A stretch of DNA of 64,000 nucleotides from Plenodomus lindquistii (taxonomy: Eukaryota > Ascomycota > Dothideomycetes > Pleosporales > Leptosphaeriaceae): the NCBI GenBank assembly GCA_025504975.1, contig JANUWI010000001.1:3472001-3536000 (forward strand), in the 5' to 3' direction. How positions within the stretch are numbered: the stretch's first letter is position 1; every line of letters starts with the position of its first letter. The notes beneath the pieces were generated by a model, which saw nothing but the letters and a program-made list of their open reading frames with translations, was not told the DNA's origin and did not search any database. Of this stretch, positions 24,062 through 34,066 are shown in pieces. Made by a program: the position numbers and the translations under genes.

Positions 24062-26413
24062 TTGGGGTTTCGAAAAGAATACAGGTTTCGAATCTTACAC
24101 TGAAGATGAATGAATAATTTCTGAAATCTGCTATCTCGTGTCATTATCCACTATTTCCCAAGAAGTGACAAAGACATCATGACCTGACCAGAGAGTGATG
24201 AAAACAATTGACTTCGGTCTTACTAGCTTTAAATGAAGCGAATCGATATCTCCACAGACTTCCAACATACCGCAGTCCCATTGCTAGACATACCCCAACT
24301 AAAGCTTACAAACTAGAAACAAGAACAAGACAATCAGCATCACATCCAATACTAAAAACTAAAATCCGCCGTTCATGCTCTCAGTGTCTCTAGTTGCTCT
24401 AATATCGACGACATGTTCTTCATCCATGTGGATAATGTAAGTCACACACTCCATCTACCTAAGCTTTAATAACTAATGGCTCTAATCTAGGAAATAGAAA
24501 AATAAGATAAGACTTGAAGCGCAAGCTCATCACCGGCGGAGACGGGGAAACTAGATCAACGGGAGGAGAGAAATGGAAATGTATTTGATACTACACTACT
24601 AGTCACTATCTGCTTGCAGTATTTCTCGTAACACCCGCATTACCCTAAAAAAACACCTGATGCTAGACAGAAGAGCAAACAAGACTACTCTCGCCGTGTA
24701 AATCGGCGCAATGCTTGTGCTCAAAGGCACTATAGTTGAATACCTAAGCTTCTTATGCTCAAAACACAATACTATACAAACTAGAAGTATGCGCTTGCAA
24801 TTCCTTCTCGTCTGTGCACTTGAACGCTTATCCAGCCGCTGTATCTCTTTCATGTGTGCGCTCTAAAACTTTTGTAGTAGTAGCTCTGTAAGTTTTAGTG
24901 ATATCTTCTTGTAGAATAATCGGACTGAGAGATTGGTTGTTGGGAAATTCTTTCGATTCACGCGGCTAGTCAATCTATTCTATTTTTCTTGAGCTATGAC
25001 CGAGCATGCTGGAGAGTGGTACACTCTTACCTATTTCATCTGGTGACATTGTGGCCACTCTCCCTGGGTTGCGTCTGTGAATGTACAACAATGAAGACAG
25101 ACTCGATTGTCGATCGGTAGGGTCTCTTAATGCACAGGGACAACGACTACCGAGGGTTGTGCATGGAGAGTCAAGACTGTGAGTGCCAAAGTAATTGCGC
25201 ACGGTACCGCAAGCTGAGAAGGCAAGATCGATGTGGGTTCTCAGCGCAAGTAGGAACCACCATACTAATCTACAGACTGCGAGTTAGCAGTGTTCTGTCC
25301 TCAATGTCGACCGTGAACAGGTGTATAGTGTGCTTCGTATTAACCTTTGAATAGCCGCGGGTTTTGAAAGTGGGTTATTCAAGCTCTTGACATTCGCAGT
25401 CGTGGCGACATGTGAAGCTGTAATGGTCGCCTTTCCGCCGCCAGCCTTGGAGACCTTCGCACTACAAGCCTTGGAGCCCCTCCTACTGACGCCTCGGGTT
25501 GTAGATGCCGACACTGCGCCAACCACGGCATCGGAGCCCTTTCCAGTCGCGTTCATGTTGATGAGTCGAGGTGGAGTGGCCGCCTTCCCGCCGCCAATGT
25601 TGGAGCTCTCTCCAGTCGCACTCGTGTTGTTTGATTACTGTTCGCTGCAGCCAACATAACGCACTAAGAATAAAGCTTGAAGTTATCAGATCTTACGTGT
25701 GTTCTTTAGAAGTAGTAGAGATTATATTTTACGATACTTGCGTGCTTTTGTTGTCTTCTCACTGATGTATAAGCTTAAATATTGTACTGTCAATGTACGA
25801 TGGGGACATAATAATTACAAGCTCTTTCGTAAAACTTACGAATGAGATATTTCCGACGAAGTTCTGACTGTGGAATCATCCATTCCTTGACTGGGTCCAT
25901 CACAGACTCTGCCTATGGAGACGATCACAGCGTAAAAGTGTGTAAGCCAGCTTTGAGCCTAATTTGTACATCTCACTCAGGTTGCATGTCTCAACTCTCA
26001 TGTTCTTTTCAGGAACTGTCATATTGTATCCGTTGGCTTCCAGACTGCCGAACATGCGTTTGCTGTCCTGGGTCCACCAAACCGCACCTTCTTTCCTGGT
26101 CACGCTGCCGAGCGCGCTATCGGGCCTGCAAGCAAACACCCGAAATTGATCATGCGCGAATGTATGAGACATTTTTGTCTGTGCCTGTACCTATGTCGCT
26201 GGATGCTTCTTGCGCGCTCGCATGTCTCACAGCATCGGCCCCCGTTACTACTATATTAACTGTCCCAGGCTCTTGGTCTGTTACTCGCAGCACCTCACTT
26301 CACACAGCAACATCGGCTCCCATAATCATTCGACTCACGACATTGCCATACCCCGACGCCCGCCGGTCGACAACCACATCGACAACCACAACAAAACATC
26401 AGCACGCGCCGAC
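24062..26413. other. Long intergenic region with degenerate repeat-like segment
   Basis: About 2.3 kb without a recognised gene. The left half is A/T-rich. A GC-rich island at 25400-25640 contains imperfect internal repeats and two overlapping short frames. The right part, after 26200, is C/A-rich leader of the next gene. No transposase, long terminal repeat or inverted repeats were recognised. Confidence 0.45.
25405..25630. repeat. Degenerate internal repeat, possible gene relic
   Basis: Segments of the type GCCTTTCCGCCGCCA...TTGGAG occur twice (near 25428 and 25583), and a CTTTCCAGTCGC / TCTCCAGTCGC segment also occurs twice (near 25541 and 25612). The island is flanked by A/T-rich sequence and no long open frame contains it. 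Confidence 0.4.
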
Positions 26414-27961
26414 ATGTCCACTCGCTGCATGGTCAAAGCAAGCTCGTCGGACGCTCCACACAGGCTAGACAAGCCTAGGTTTACTCAAGCTACGCGAGCT
26501 CTACCGAACATGGTCCTCATAATCTGCCTGCTAATGTACGTGACGACCGCGTTTCTCTTTCTTGGCAGCGGCTTTGCAAAATTATCAGATCATATCGAAC
26601 CACGTCTTGAACATGCTCAGCGCGAACTTCAAGTCTACTCAGCTACTTTGCATCAGGAGCGCTTGTTACAGACTCAGCTCGACGAGCTACTTGACACCCA
26701 GCTCACTCGGGCCGCGATGGAGAGCTACGAGCAGTGCCTTGGGCGCGGTCTCCTGGTCGCCGAGCGAAAAGTGTTTCAGATCGGATTCCAATACCCTGAT
26801 ATCCGAGAGGACGTTATGAACTGGACAGAAGAGAATTGTGGGCGCCTCATTCACTCGCCCCAAGTCGTTACGTCGAACAAAGAACAGCTTGTCATGAAGT
26901 GGTGGGCAAAGAAAGCTCACCAGTCCCGCCGAATTCTCCGAGTTGTGGCTAGCTCAATCACGCGAAGTACAAAGTGGATCTGCTCCAAGTCTGTTGGCCG
27001 CATTTTTCCTAGGGTCGCTAGAATCTGCCAGGAAAGCCCGTTAGCTGAAGAGTCGAAGGACCTGTCTAACACCGTAAAAACTCAACTTCCTCGGCCCATT
27101 ATGCCATTCGGCTTTGACTTGAACTGCACAACATCTCCACCATGTCATCTCACCTATTCCCGAGCCAATCCTGTGTCTTCTGACAAGACGGCAGCTCTCC
27201 CGGAAATGTTGACTTCACTAAATCACATAGCGGTCAAACTCCGCAAGATGCAGAATGGTCTTCTGAGCACAAGCATCACATCCTATCACGTCGCATGGAT
27301 CTTGGCTAAAGTGCTGCTGATGACTGGCTTGATGAGTCTCGTGTCGCTCCTTCTGGTGCCGCAACTCCAGTCCGTCATCGGTTTGGATCAAAAGGCAATA
27401 CTATCGTGGCGCAATCTCCAGTACAAGATGATTTCGCTGATCTTAGGGTCCTTCTTTATGGGACTTCTCACGGCGCTCACGCTTCCACGCTGTGAGGTCC
27501 CCCACAATGGATACGGCACCCTTTATCAAGGCCTTCCTTTGTGTGGAATAGGCTTAGCTATGTTGATCGCTTTCTTTTGGCCTCCGCACCAGCAATCGTA
27601 CCAGCTCCGCTTCACCAGTCTATACGAAGAGGTTCGACACATTATGCAGATCTACAAGTTTGCAAGGAGCAACATCAACAATAAGTCACACCCTAAGAAA
27701 GTTCTTTCGAAATCAGTGAAACCTGGGAATAACACAGAGGGGAAGCCGCACAACGAGACTCTGGGCGCGAATTCAGACACATTGCACAACATGGATAAAG
27801 GGGCAGTCAAATGGTCGCGCGAGATTCCTAGATACCAGGCAACCTGCGAGGACTACGATGAAGAGTTCGATGCGACAGTGAATGGGGCGGATTTCGCTAG
27901 TGCTGTCGCGGCCGCTGCCGATGAGCTGGATCCGGCCGACTGGACTATGGTGGATGTGTGA
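26414..27961 (+). CDS. Orphan membrane protein, four predicted spans
   Basis: I do not recognise a family. Reading from the ATG at 26414 gives 515 residues in a single exon; the frame is open further upstream (another ATG at 26222), but that sequence is low-complexity and looks like leader. Four hydrophobic segments are seen: MVLIICLLMYVTTAFLFLGS near residue 35, AKVLLMTGLMSLVSLLLVP near 300, ISLILGSFFMGLLTALTLP near 345, and LCGIGLAMLIAFFWPP near 380. Between spans 1 and 2 is a long Glu/Gln/Arg-rich region with possible coiled coil (EPRLEHAQRELQVYS). The C-terminus is hydrophilic and acidic. Domain position and composition suggest an organelle or plasma-membrane protein of restricted distribution. 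It has no operon-like or functional link to its neighbours that I can see. Confidence 0.6.
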   Translation: MSTRCMVKASSSDAPHRLDKPRFTQATRALPNMVLIICLLMYVTTAFLFLGSGFAKLSDHIEPRLEHAQRELQVYSATLHQERLLQTQLDELLDTQLTRAAMESYEQCLGRGLLVAERKVFQIGFQYPDIREDVMNWTEENCGRLIHSPQVVTSNKEQLVMKWWAKKAHQSRRILRVVASSITRSTKWICSKSVGRIFPRVARICQESPLAEESKDLSNTVKTQLPRPIMPFGFDLNCTTSPPCHLTYSRANPVSSDKTAALPEMLTSLNHIAVKLRKMQNGLLSTSITSYHVAWILAKVLLMTGLMSLVSLLLVPQLQSVIGLDQKAILSWRNLQYKMISLILGSFFMGLLTALTLPRCEVPHNGYGTLYQGLPLCGIGLAMLIAFFWPPHQQSYQLRFTSLYEEVRHIMQIYKFARSNINNKSHPKKVLSKSVKPGNNTEGKPHNETLGANSDTLHNMDKGAVKWSREIPRYQATCEDYDEEFDATVNGADFASAVAAAADELDPADWTMVDV

Positions 27962-28718
27962 GGAGTGGTTTGAGAGGAAGATGTCTGGCGAGGAGGTTTT
28001 CATTCGATTGTCGGCGTTCAAATCAGCAGGTACAAGCCCTTACATTCTGTTTCTTACATACTATACAGGAGGACCGATCAAGCGATGATTGTTGTTGCAC
28101 TTGCCTCGCAAACCTGTCATTTAGATTCGAGAAATCGCCACCAAATTTGTGTATATTATGCGAGGGTATAGGTCAAATCTCATAGCAACCTTCTTTGCCC
28201 TCTATTCCATTGTAAGGTGTGATGTCGCTGCTAATTAACCACTCCAGCGCTACGTATGGTGTTCCGACTTCTTTCATGTTAGCGGATTCCATGAGTAACG
28301 GAGCCATAGTCAATAAGACGTGTCAGATTTGCAGGTGAGTCCCATAGAATCCTGGTCCTCGTAGCTTTACGCTGATCCGATGCTCACTACAGTACAAAAT
28401 CCGCGGACGGCTGCATCAGCTCATCCGCGTGCGCGTCCAAATCACGCTCGCCGCTCTCTTACCTCTAATCGCAGTCTCCACGTCCTAACCAGGCGATATC
28501 ACTCCACCACCCATCCACCACCAAACAGTGAGAATTCCAGGACGAAGCCGGCCTTGCAGGCAAACGACCCAACCACTCGTCCCTCACAATGGCGTCCCCA
28601 GTCCCCAATATAAACTTCACACCATCCCCCACCTCCATTTCCTCTTAATCCCACACCTATTGCACTCCCCATACACATAAAGCTACATTCATACCACCCC
28701 ATACCCCATGCCCACACC
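27962..28718. other. Intergenic region between orphan membrane protein and BRCT gene
   Basis: No gene recognised. The right 250 bp are C/A-rich with no G runs. An out-of-frame ATG at 28708 precedes the BRCT start by 11 bases and overlaps it. Confidence 0.45.
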
Positions 28719-30548
28719 ATGGCGCCCCTCAGCAAACTCACGATAGCCACCGCAGGCACGCTCCCCCACTCCCCCTCCGACATCAAGAAATGGATCGAAG
28801 CTAACGGCGGAACCTACACGCCCACGCCCACCCGACACACCACACACCTGCTCGCCTCGAAAGAAGCCTACAAGAAGCCGCATCCAGCTGTACAGCGCGC
28901 CTCCGACCTCGGCATCTGGATCGTGAGCTTCGACTGGTTTGACGACAGCTTGCAGGCGCGCCGGAAGCTGAGCGAGAAGAAGTACACGTGGGATGCTATT
29001 CGGCGGGAGAAGGCGAAGAGGAGGATGGTGAAGAAGGTTGGGGAGAAGAGCGATGGTATGAGGTTTCGGGAGGGTGTGCAGATGGTTAAGAGGCTAATTG
29101 GGACAGGTATGTTGACGCCTGCGAAGAAGGGTGGGGCGAGGAAGAAGAAGAGTAGGGGGTTCTTCTTTGGGGAGAGCGAGGTGCCGGATGTGCAGTTTGT
29201 GTCTGCGGCGGAGGATTTGGCGAGACGGAGGAGGGAGAGGGAGGAGGGTGGGGTTGAGGTTGGGGATGAAGATGAAGATGAGGTTGATGGAGAAGAGACA
29301 GAGGGTAGTTCGAGTATCAACTCTGTAACTCCTACGTCTGCATCTATACCTCTTACATCCTCATCTGCTACTCAATTCTCTTCCTCCTTCTCCTCCCCAC
29401 CCACCAAGCCCTCCCACATCTCCAAATCCTCACCCCGCCCGACCAAATCCCCCGCCCCCAAATCTGCCACCCCGTCAACCGAACAACCCGCTAAGAAACA
29501 CTGGAAAGATCTCTACCACTACTACACGGACAGCACTGGCTTCGAGTACAAACTCCTCCTCCTGCGCAGCAAACTCATCACCAACAGCTTCGCACGATAC
29601 CACGTCGGACTCTTGGAAAGCCATGCAAAACCACACACGTACTGCGTCATCGTGCAGTATACACCACCTGCTGATGCTGCGGACACTGATGGTATGAACA
29701 CCGGCACAAAAGGAAATGTACCACTTGATCTCGCTGCGAAACTCCGGGCGTTGAATGCATCGACATCAGCGGGAGGTATACAGCACGGCAACCCCAACCC
29801 CAACCCCAACATCACCAGCACAACCTATCCTTCCAAAGATAAAGAAGAAGAAGAAGAAGAAGAAATGCAAAAAGCGCGCCTAAAAGCCCTAACCACACCC
29901 CACACCCCCTCATCCGCAAGACCTTACACAGCAACACTCACACCTCCACACGTCGCCTTCAACCTCGCCTTCCTCACATTGCGCCACTGCTTCCGCGACC
30001 TCACGCATTTAGCCTGGGAAGAGCGATTTTCAGACTCTGCGCGCGCGCTGCAGACACAGCGGGCAAAAGAAATAGGTATCGAACCGTATATGTGGAGGAA
30101 GCCGGCTCCCGGGCTGCCAATGGGATTGTTGCCGCAGGGTGTGGGGCTCGGGGTTGCGCTGGAAGGGGAGGATAGCGAGCTGTATGTGCGTGGAGCGAGG
30201 GGCTTGCCGGGTATTGATGAGGGACTTGGTGTTGAGGGTGTGATTGGTGGGTTTCTTGTTCGTGAGGCTGCGGAGCGGGCGAGGAGGGTGGAGGAGGAGG
30301 GGAGGAAGGTGGAGGAGAGGAAGAGGAAGAGCGGGCAGGTGGGGAAGAAGGTGAATTGGAATAAACCGTTCTTCAATGGCGTTTCGGGACGTCCGATTAG
30401 GGAGGAGTGGAAGGCGGAAGGGAAGGGCGGGGAGAAGGCGAAGGGGATGGGTGGGGGAGGAAGAGCGGAGTTGGGAGTGGGAGGGTTGGGAGCGAGGGCG
30501 AGGAAGAGGTTTGAGACACGCACGTTTCCCAAACAGCGCGAGGTTTAG
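28719..30548 (+). CDS. BRCT-domain protein, possible WGR-like middle region
   Basis: Single-exon gene of 609 residues. Residues 3-95 form a BRCT domain: LTIATAGTLPHSPSDIKKWI, GGTYTPTPTRHTTHLLA, and the closing tryptophan helix IWIVSFDWFDDSLQ. A basic stretch (RREKAKRRMVKK) could act in nuclear import. A Ser/Pro/Lys-rich linker leads to a second conserved-looking region: KHWKDLYHYYTDSTGFEYKL, LITNSFARYHVGLLES, then FNLAFLTLRHCFRDLTHLAW. This resembles the layout of fungal BRCT plus WGR proteins linked to PARP-like factors, but the diagnostic Trp-Gly-Arg is missing, so that part is tentative. The C-terminus is Lys/Arg/Gly-rich. BRCT domains bind phosphopeptides or DNA ends in DNA-damage signalling; the neighbouring NTH1 gene is also DNA repair, which may be chance. 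An EEEEEE microsatellite lies at 29840-29866. Confidence 0.72.
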   Translation: MAPLSKLTIATAGTLPHSPSDIKKWIEANGGTYTPTPTRHTTHLLASKEAYKKPHPAVQRASDLGIWIVSFDWFDDSLQARRKLSEKKYTWDAIRREKAKRRMVKKVGEKSDGMRFREGVQMVKRLIGTGMLTPAKKGGARKKKSRGFFFGESEVPDVQFVSAAEDLARRRREREEGGVEVGDEDEDEVDGEETEGSSSINSVTPTSASIPLTSSSATQFSSSFSSPPTKPSHISKSSPRPTKSPAPKSATPSTEQPAKKHWKDLYHYYTDSTGFEYKLLLLRSKLITNSFARYHVGLLESHAKPHTYCVIVQYTPPADAADTDGMNTGTKGNVPLDLAAKLRALNASTSAGGIQHGNPNPNPNITSTTYPSKDKEEEEEEEMQKARLKALTTPHTPSSARPYTATLTPPHVAFNLAFLTLRHCFRDLTHLAWEERFSDSARALQTQRAKEIGIEPYMWRKPAPGLPMGLLPQGVGLGVALEGEDSELYVRGARGLPGIDEGLGVEGVIGGFLVREAAERARRVEEEGRKVEERKRKSGQVGKKVNWNKPFFNGVSGRPIREEWKAEGKGGEKAKGMGGGGRAELGVGGLGARARKRFETRTFPKQREV

Positions 30549-30725
30549 TGGTTGAGATGTATGGGGTGGATGGAGGAAGAGCTGCCGAGACTTGGAAGGA
30601 GAAGGATGGGCGAGTGGATGAGAGAGGGTGTCAGGAATTGTCAGTTCGACGGCTCCAGTAGGGTATGTTCAGCGTCTTTCCTGCGGTACGTTGGATGCCT
30701 GTGGAAATATCGGTTTGCTTCAAGA

Positions 30726-32124
30726 TCAGGAAGATCGAAGTCGGTTTTCTGCATAATTACTACGTGGCTCTCTTCCAATGTCCTCCATGTCAGGCATCGC
30801 ACCTTCCAATTCCTCGGCCTTGACATCAGTGACTGCGACTTCCACCACCTCCTGCTTCACAGACTCCTCAAAGCCTGGCGCTTCGATCTTAACAACTGCT
30901 TCTTCTTTCTTGACCTTCGTGCGCTTCGCCACAACTGACGAGGGGCAAAGACCCCGGTCTGCGAGTTTACAGTCGCCGCATTTCCTTCCTACAGGCAGAC
31001 AGATTGTCTGGCCAAAGCCAACCAGCAGGTTATTGATATCGTGCCATTTGTCTCTAGGAAGCCAAGACTCCAGTGCTGCGCGTGTCTGCTCTGGGTTCTG
31101 TGTCTTGTGCCATCCCCAGAGGTTGGTGATACGATGAACATGTACGTCGACGCCAATTCCTTCATCTCTCCCCCATGCTGCACTGAGCGTCAGATAAGCC
31201 ATCTTGGGGCCGACACCAGGTAGCGAAACCAATCCTTCTATTGTGTCTGGAATATCCGAGTTCCACTTGTCCCTAAGTATCTTGGCAGTCTGCTTGATGT
31301 ACTTGGTCTTGTTGTTGTGGAAGCCCACTTTACAGATGAACGCATTGAGCGCCGGCGGTTCGATTGCGAGTACGGATTCGAGGTTGAAGCCCTATTCCAC
31401 GTCAGCTATAACCATATATCATCCACAGGATACTTACACCAGGCATGCCTTCCTGCAAGTTCCTCATCGCGACTGCATTGACAGTGTCTTTGGTCTGGCT
31501 GCTCAACATGAGCGCAATGAGCGTCTGGAACCGCCGATCGCGCGGTGATCGATTCTTTTCCGCCAGGCTTTCGCAGCCCATGGTATCCACCGGCGCAAGA
31601 TTCTCATTGCGCATCTCTCTCGTCAAGGCATAAATCTCCTCCCAATTCGACGGTGGCTCCACTCTGACGCCGCCATCCTCGGTCTTGACCTTCTTGGCGG
31701 GTTGACGACGCGCTTTCTTGGGCTTGACTTCTTTTTGTGGCGATGTGATTGTCGCAATAGACACCTCCTTGTGCTCCTCCTTCACGATAACCGGCGCGGT
31801 CTGGCCCCTTTTGCGCTTCTTGGTGCTTGTTTGCGCCTCGCCATCCGAGTCCGACTCCGCAGGTACAGAGCTCAATTCTGAGTCTGATTCGGCATTCACA
31901 TCGTTTCCTGTATTGTCGCTATCTTCTGCGGCGGTATTCTGAATGTTGTGCGCGGCAATGTTTGCGGCTGTCCTGGTTTGACGTGCGGTCCGTTGCGCCC
32001 GACTTGCAGCAATGATGCGCGACGTGTCGCGAGAGATGCGCGAGGTCCTCATGACTGCTGCGAGAGACGAAGAAAAGGAGAATGAGCGAGAAATCACATT
32101 GACAATTGCAAAACGCGTAAACAT
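30726..32124 (-). CDS. nth1: Endonuclease III homologue (bifunctional DNA glycosylase/AP lyase)
   Basis: Base-excision-repair enzyme removing oxidised pyrimidines and cutting at abasic sites. It has 450 residues from minus-strand exons 32124-31438 and 31391-30726 with a 46-bp intron. The catalytic domain starts near residue 165. Seen are the helix-hairpin-helix VSLPGVGPKMAYLTLSAAW with the lysine nucleophile, and the catalytic aspartate in GVDVHVHRI. Four cysteines of the iron-sulphur cluster are in CLPVGRKCGDCKLADRGLC, where the last spacing is seven residues instead of the bacterial five. Residues 1-24 are Arg/Ser/Phe-rich without acids, like a mitochondrial presequence; the next ATG (32052) would start a protein without it, followed by basic nuclear-type signals. 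A C-terminal extension of about 60 residues is acidic. The gene converges with the BRCT gene and diverges from the F-box gene. Confidence 0.93.
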
Positions 32125-32482
32125 GGAACAGAAGCACAATTTCCAACTTAGACCATGTAAGTGATGTCGTCAGCGTCGTTGGCTAGGGGCCGCGGACCAA
32201 TGAGAATTGACCGAATCAAACGCGCCAACACGTGACTTAACCCCAGATCTTCCCGCATATCTCCAAGTCTAGATGGGCCTCTCAGCTACCGGCAGATCCC
32301 GATCTCAGTGACGTTCTTCGTCACGTGTCGTGCCTTCTTATCATACCTAGGGCTGGCTCACCAGAGCTAATTATATACAGCACGCAATACAGTCTCTCAC
32401 CGTCATCTGTGAACTTTCTCAACTTATTACGTGATCACTCTCAACGGCGACTCGAAGACCAATATCAGTGCAGAGCACGTCC
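32125..32482. promoter_or_regulatory. Bidirectional promoter between NTH1 and F-box gene
   Basis: 358 bp between two divergent start codons; no other gene fits. The middle contains GTGACGTTCTTCGTCACGTG-like sequence near 32307-32327, where TGACG and CGTCA half-sites face each other. Confidence 0.55.
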
Positions 32483-34066
32483 ATGCCTCGCATTAACGAT
32501 CTCCCCGAGGAAATCCTCGAACTGATCCTCAACAATGTGAAAGAGACAGAGCATCCCACCCTCTTCTGGAACTCGCTGCGAACCTGCCAAAAGTGGCACC
32601 GAGTTGGACTTGGATTGTACATTGGGCTAGGTTTTGCGACTACTGTTGTCGTCGAATCGGACATACGTCGGAACAAGGTAGAACATGGAGATGGCGAACT
32701 GATGACGCATTTGGGGACACGGCTCAAGCTGGAAATACCCTCAAAGCTTTACCTATCTGTGCTGAAGAGTCTGACAATCCAGATCCAGCATCGACGCAAC
32801 ACCAGCCTATTCGACTTGCCACGAGGCACCGACTTCATTGGGTCAATGAATGATCTGTTCTCACACACTGAGCGACTGACGACCTTCTCGCTGAATTTTG
32901 CTGATGGCTGGGACTTTCCAAATCTGGACGTGCCTGCGATTCCCCAAAGCTGGCTCGCCAGGGTTGTGGATATACTCCCCGATTCCGTCATCAACCTCGA
33001 GCTCGATAGCGCGGGAATCGACGTACCTCTCGATCCTGATGTCTATGTTGACCAAAAAGACCATCTCTGCTTCCAGATAAGTAAGATCTTCACGCGGCTT
33101 CAGCGTCTCAGATTGAGGATCGGCCATGTGTGTAACACCATGCTCGGTGACGGCTTCAACGGTCCCAACGACAACACTATGGAGTCCTGGAGTCAGAACA
33201 CATTGAAACCATATGAAAAAGCCGTCGATAATCTCCTCTCCAAATGGCACATGCGGAGTCTGACGATTTGGCTTCCCTGGGGCACATCCCTCACCCTAGA
33301 CAATCCATTCTCACGCGCATGCACCACCCTCCTAGACATCAACCTGCACAACCCCACCGTCATCCTCATGATCCAGCAAAACGACGTCTACTGCGCAAAA
33401 CGCACAAACATAACCACACCCGCCTTACCCGTCCATAACAAATTCACCTGGACACCCTACACCAACGTCTCCCCCGCCCTACGCATCGCACTCCCCTCCT
33501 TCCGCTTCGCCACAATCTGCGGCTACACCGCCTCAAACCGCCGCCTCGCCAGCATGAACCCCACCCTCCCCTCTCCCCCCCACCCCTCGCACCTTCACTG
33601 CAAAGAATGCACCACCATCCGCTCCCCCCCAACCCGTCACTACCTGACATCCCCGACCTTCTCCCCACCCCCAGAACCCGACACCACAACATCCTACCCA
33701 CACATCGCTTTGCAAACCATCGAAAGCAGTCTCAGCTGGACCTCCAACACACACCTTTCCTACCGCTACCCGCTCGCCTGCGCCGACGAGCCGGGGAAAC
33801 CTTTCTATCGCGGCGCAAACCGCTGGGCCTGCCAATTACCTGGGTGCAAAGTCAAGAGCAAGAGTATGCTGCATTTGAGGGGCCATCAGATTTACAAACA
33901 TGTGAATTATACGTCGTTTGGAGAGTTGAGGTGTCCGAGTGTGGGGTGTGATTGGGTGGGTGATGTGAGTAGTAGGGATACGGTGGGGTTTGATAGGCAT
34001 GTTGCGGGGCATCATTTTGAGGGATGTGTGGTGGGTGGGTTTGTGGAGTTGGGGTCTTTTGCTTAG
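32483..34066 (+). CDS. F-box protein with C-terminal zinc-finger-like region
   Basis: Single-exon gene of 527 residues. An F-box starts at residue 4: INDLPEEILELILNNV followed by FWNSLRTCQKWHRVGL. The middle (about 60-320) has leucine-rich, weakly repeating segments such as LYLSVLKSLTIQI, SVINLELDSAGI and RLQRLRLRIG, as in leucine-rich-repeat-type F-box proteins. At the C-terminus (about 450-515) two Cys/His clusters resemble paired C2H2 fingers: WACQLPGCKVKS...LRGHQIYKH and LRCPSVGCDW...FDRHVAGHH. F-box proteins bring substrates to SCF ubiquitin ligases; the substrate is unknown here. The start is the first ATG in frame. The last 150 bp and the 3' flank are extremely G-rich. F-box plus C-terminal C2H2-like fingers is an unusual pairing. 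Confidence 0.7.
   Translation: MPRINDLPEEILELILNNVKETEHPTLFWNSLRTCQKWHRVGLGLYIGLGFATTVVVESDIRRNKVEHGDGELMTHLGTRLKLEIPSKLYLSVLKSLTIQIQHRRNTSLFDLPRGTDFIGSMNDLFSHTERLTTFSLNFADGWDFPNLDVPAIPQSWLARVVDILPDSVINLELDSAGIDVPLDPDVYVDQKDHLCFQISKIFTRLQRLRLRIGHVCNTMLGDGFNGPNDNTMESWSQNTLKPYEKAVDNLLSKWHMRSLTIWLPWGTSLTLDNPFSRACTTLLDINLHNPTVILMIQQNDVYCAKRTNITTPALPVHNKFTWTPYTNVSPALRIALPSFRFATICGYTASNRRLASMNPTLPSPPHPSHLHCKECTTIRSPPTRHYLTSPTFSPPPEPDTTTSYPHIALQTIESSLSWTSNTHLSYRYPLACADEPGKPFYRGANRWACQLPGCKVKSKSMLHLRGHQIYKHVNYTSFGELRCPSVGCDWVGDVSSRDTVGFDRHVAGHHFEGCVVGGFVELGSFA

Noticed and set aside
25842..26468. 208-codon plus-strand frame
   Set aside because: Overlaps the leader and start of the orphan membrane protein in another frame and has no recognisable features.
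28380..28613. 77-codon frame upstream of the BRCT gene
   Set aside because: Low-complexity Pro/Ser/Thr/Arg composition in the C/A-rich leader; no features.
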